Shown here: positions 20,495 to 20,761 of the stretch, piece after piece
Numbering within the stretch: the first letter of the stretch is position 1
How the letters are laid out: each line of letters starts with the position of its first letter
Source of the DNA: an uncultured Oscillospiraceae bacterium
Lineage (GTDB): Bacteria; Bacillota; Clostridia; Oscillospirales; Oscillospiraceae
NCBI GenBank assembly: GCA_934546685.1
Contig: CAKTEB010000036.1
Coordinates: forward strand, 1 to 20,761
DNA length: 20,761 bases
Direction: 5' to 3'
Notes under the pieces: model-generated
Databases searched by the model: none
Told to the model about the DNA's origin: nothing
Seen by the model: only the letters and a program-made list of their open reading frames with translations
Made by a program: the position numbers and the translations under genes

Positions 20495-20761
20495 TTAGGC
20501 CTGGGGAGGCAGCAGGCAGACCAGCATATCGGTAACGGTGTCACCGGTGTTGGTAACGGACTTGGGGCAGCCGCCAGCGCACTTGAAGCAGTCGCCTGCG
20601 TGCAGAACGGTCTCCTCGGTCTCGGTCTTCAGAGTCATCTCACCCTTCAGGATGTAGTAGATGGACTCCAGGGGGTTTGCGCCGTAGTCGCAGCCGCCGC
20701 CGGGCTGGAAGTGGGTGATACCCATGATCATCTTGGTGCCGTCAACGCCGTTGGGGCCGCC
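20495..20761 (-). CDS. Cupin-domain protein, N-terminus cut by window edge
   Basis: The last 88 residues of a single-domain cupin are present and run to a TAA at 20495-20497; the start lies beyond the window. The sheet strands follow the small beta-barrel pattern: THFQPGGGCDYG, then IYYILKGEMTLKT (the G-E-M motif of the first cupin box), VLHAGDCFKC (the PxG/HxGD-like turn), and KSVTNTGDTVTDMLVCLLPPQA. The usual metal-binding histidines are reduced. The visible box 1 has no HH pair, and the later position expected to be His is in the CAGGCPKSV segment, so metal binding is uncertain and Cys may substitute. It carries Gly/Pro-rich loops (GGPNGVDG at the cut edge). Codon use matches the SDR, and it is probably in one operon with it. 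Confidence 0.82.
   Translation of the reverse strand, partial: GGPNGVDGTKMIMGITHFQPGGGCDYGANPLESIYYILKGEMTLKTETEETVLHAGDCFKCAGGCPKSVTNTGDTVTDMLVCLLPPQA

Noticed and set aside
1..20761. tRNA, rRNA, CRISPR, transposase or phage genes
   Set aside because: No cloverleaf ending, rRNA motif, regular spaced repeat, DDE transposase, integrase or phage structural protein could be found on either strand.

Overview
The window comes from a GC-rich, low-GC-phylum (Firmicutes) anaerobe, most likely a gut Clostridia member of the Oscillospiraceae type. Support for this: strong AAAGGAG/GGAGG ribosome-binding sites, sigma-A-like promoters with 17-bp spacers, GTG and TTG starts, an ECF-type vitamin transporter S subunit, a TatD-associated radical SAM protein, and a Gx-transporter/NusG-II pair. 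No rRNA, tRNA, CRISPR, phage or insertion-sequence genes were seen. The genus is an inference.

Layout. (1) 1-3036: a divergent pair of units. Leftward is a truncated small unknown protein. Rightward are three tandem, overlapping NTF2/SnoaL-like genes. A control region with a strong leftward promoter, a rightward promoter and an 18-bp imperfect palindrome lies between them. (2) 3097-7267, all leftward: an alpha/beta-hydrolase esterase, a 724-aa old-yellow-enzyme/4Fe-4S/FAD reductase carrying a collagen-like Gly-Gly-Pro tract inside its barrel, and a GNAT acetyltransferase. (3) 7376-9441, leftward: a vitamin-B6-like salvage operon (ECF S component, pyridoxal/pyridoxamine kinase, short radical SAM protein). 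(4) 9666-12720, rightward: an SCP2-like lipid-binding protein, an iron alcohol dehydrogenase and a class-3 aldehyde dehydrogenase, behind a strong promoter and a TetR-like operator palindrome. (5) 12775-16930: a small DUF2007-like protein (leftward), then a THUMP RNA methyltransferase and DNA polymerase I (rightward). (6) 17138-18523: a cytoplasmic right-handed beta-helix protein. (7) 18574-20761, leftward: a Gx transporter, a NusG domain II protein, an SDR oxidoreductase and a truncated cupin.

How the genes may work together. Three SnoaL-like proteins (a fold used by dehydratases, isomerases and cyclases), a BaiCD/2,4-dienoyl-CoA-reductase-like flavoenzyme, an SDR, a cupin and an esterase are the parts expected of an anaerobic reductive pathway for a cyclic or conjugated substrate such as a steroid, bile acid, flavonoid or other polyphenol. 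They are spread over several transcription units and interrupted by housekeeping genes. Several of them (the truncated first gene, the third SnoaL-like protein, the flavoenzyme, and more weakly the beta-helix protein and the cupin) carry Gly/Pro-rich loops or tracts. The substrate cannot be read from the sequence, so the existence of a pathway is a hypothesis. The rest of the window (polA, RNA methyltransferase, vitamin uptake) looks ordinary.
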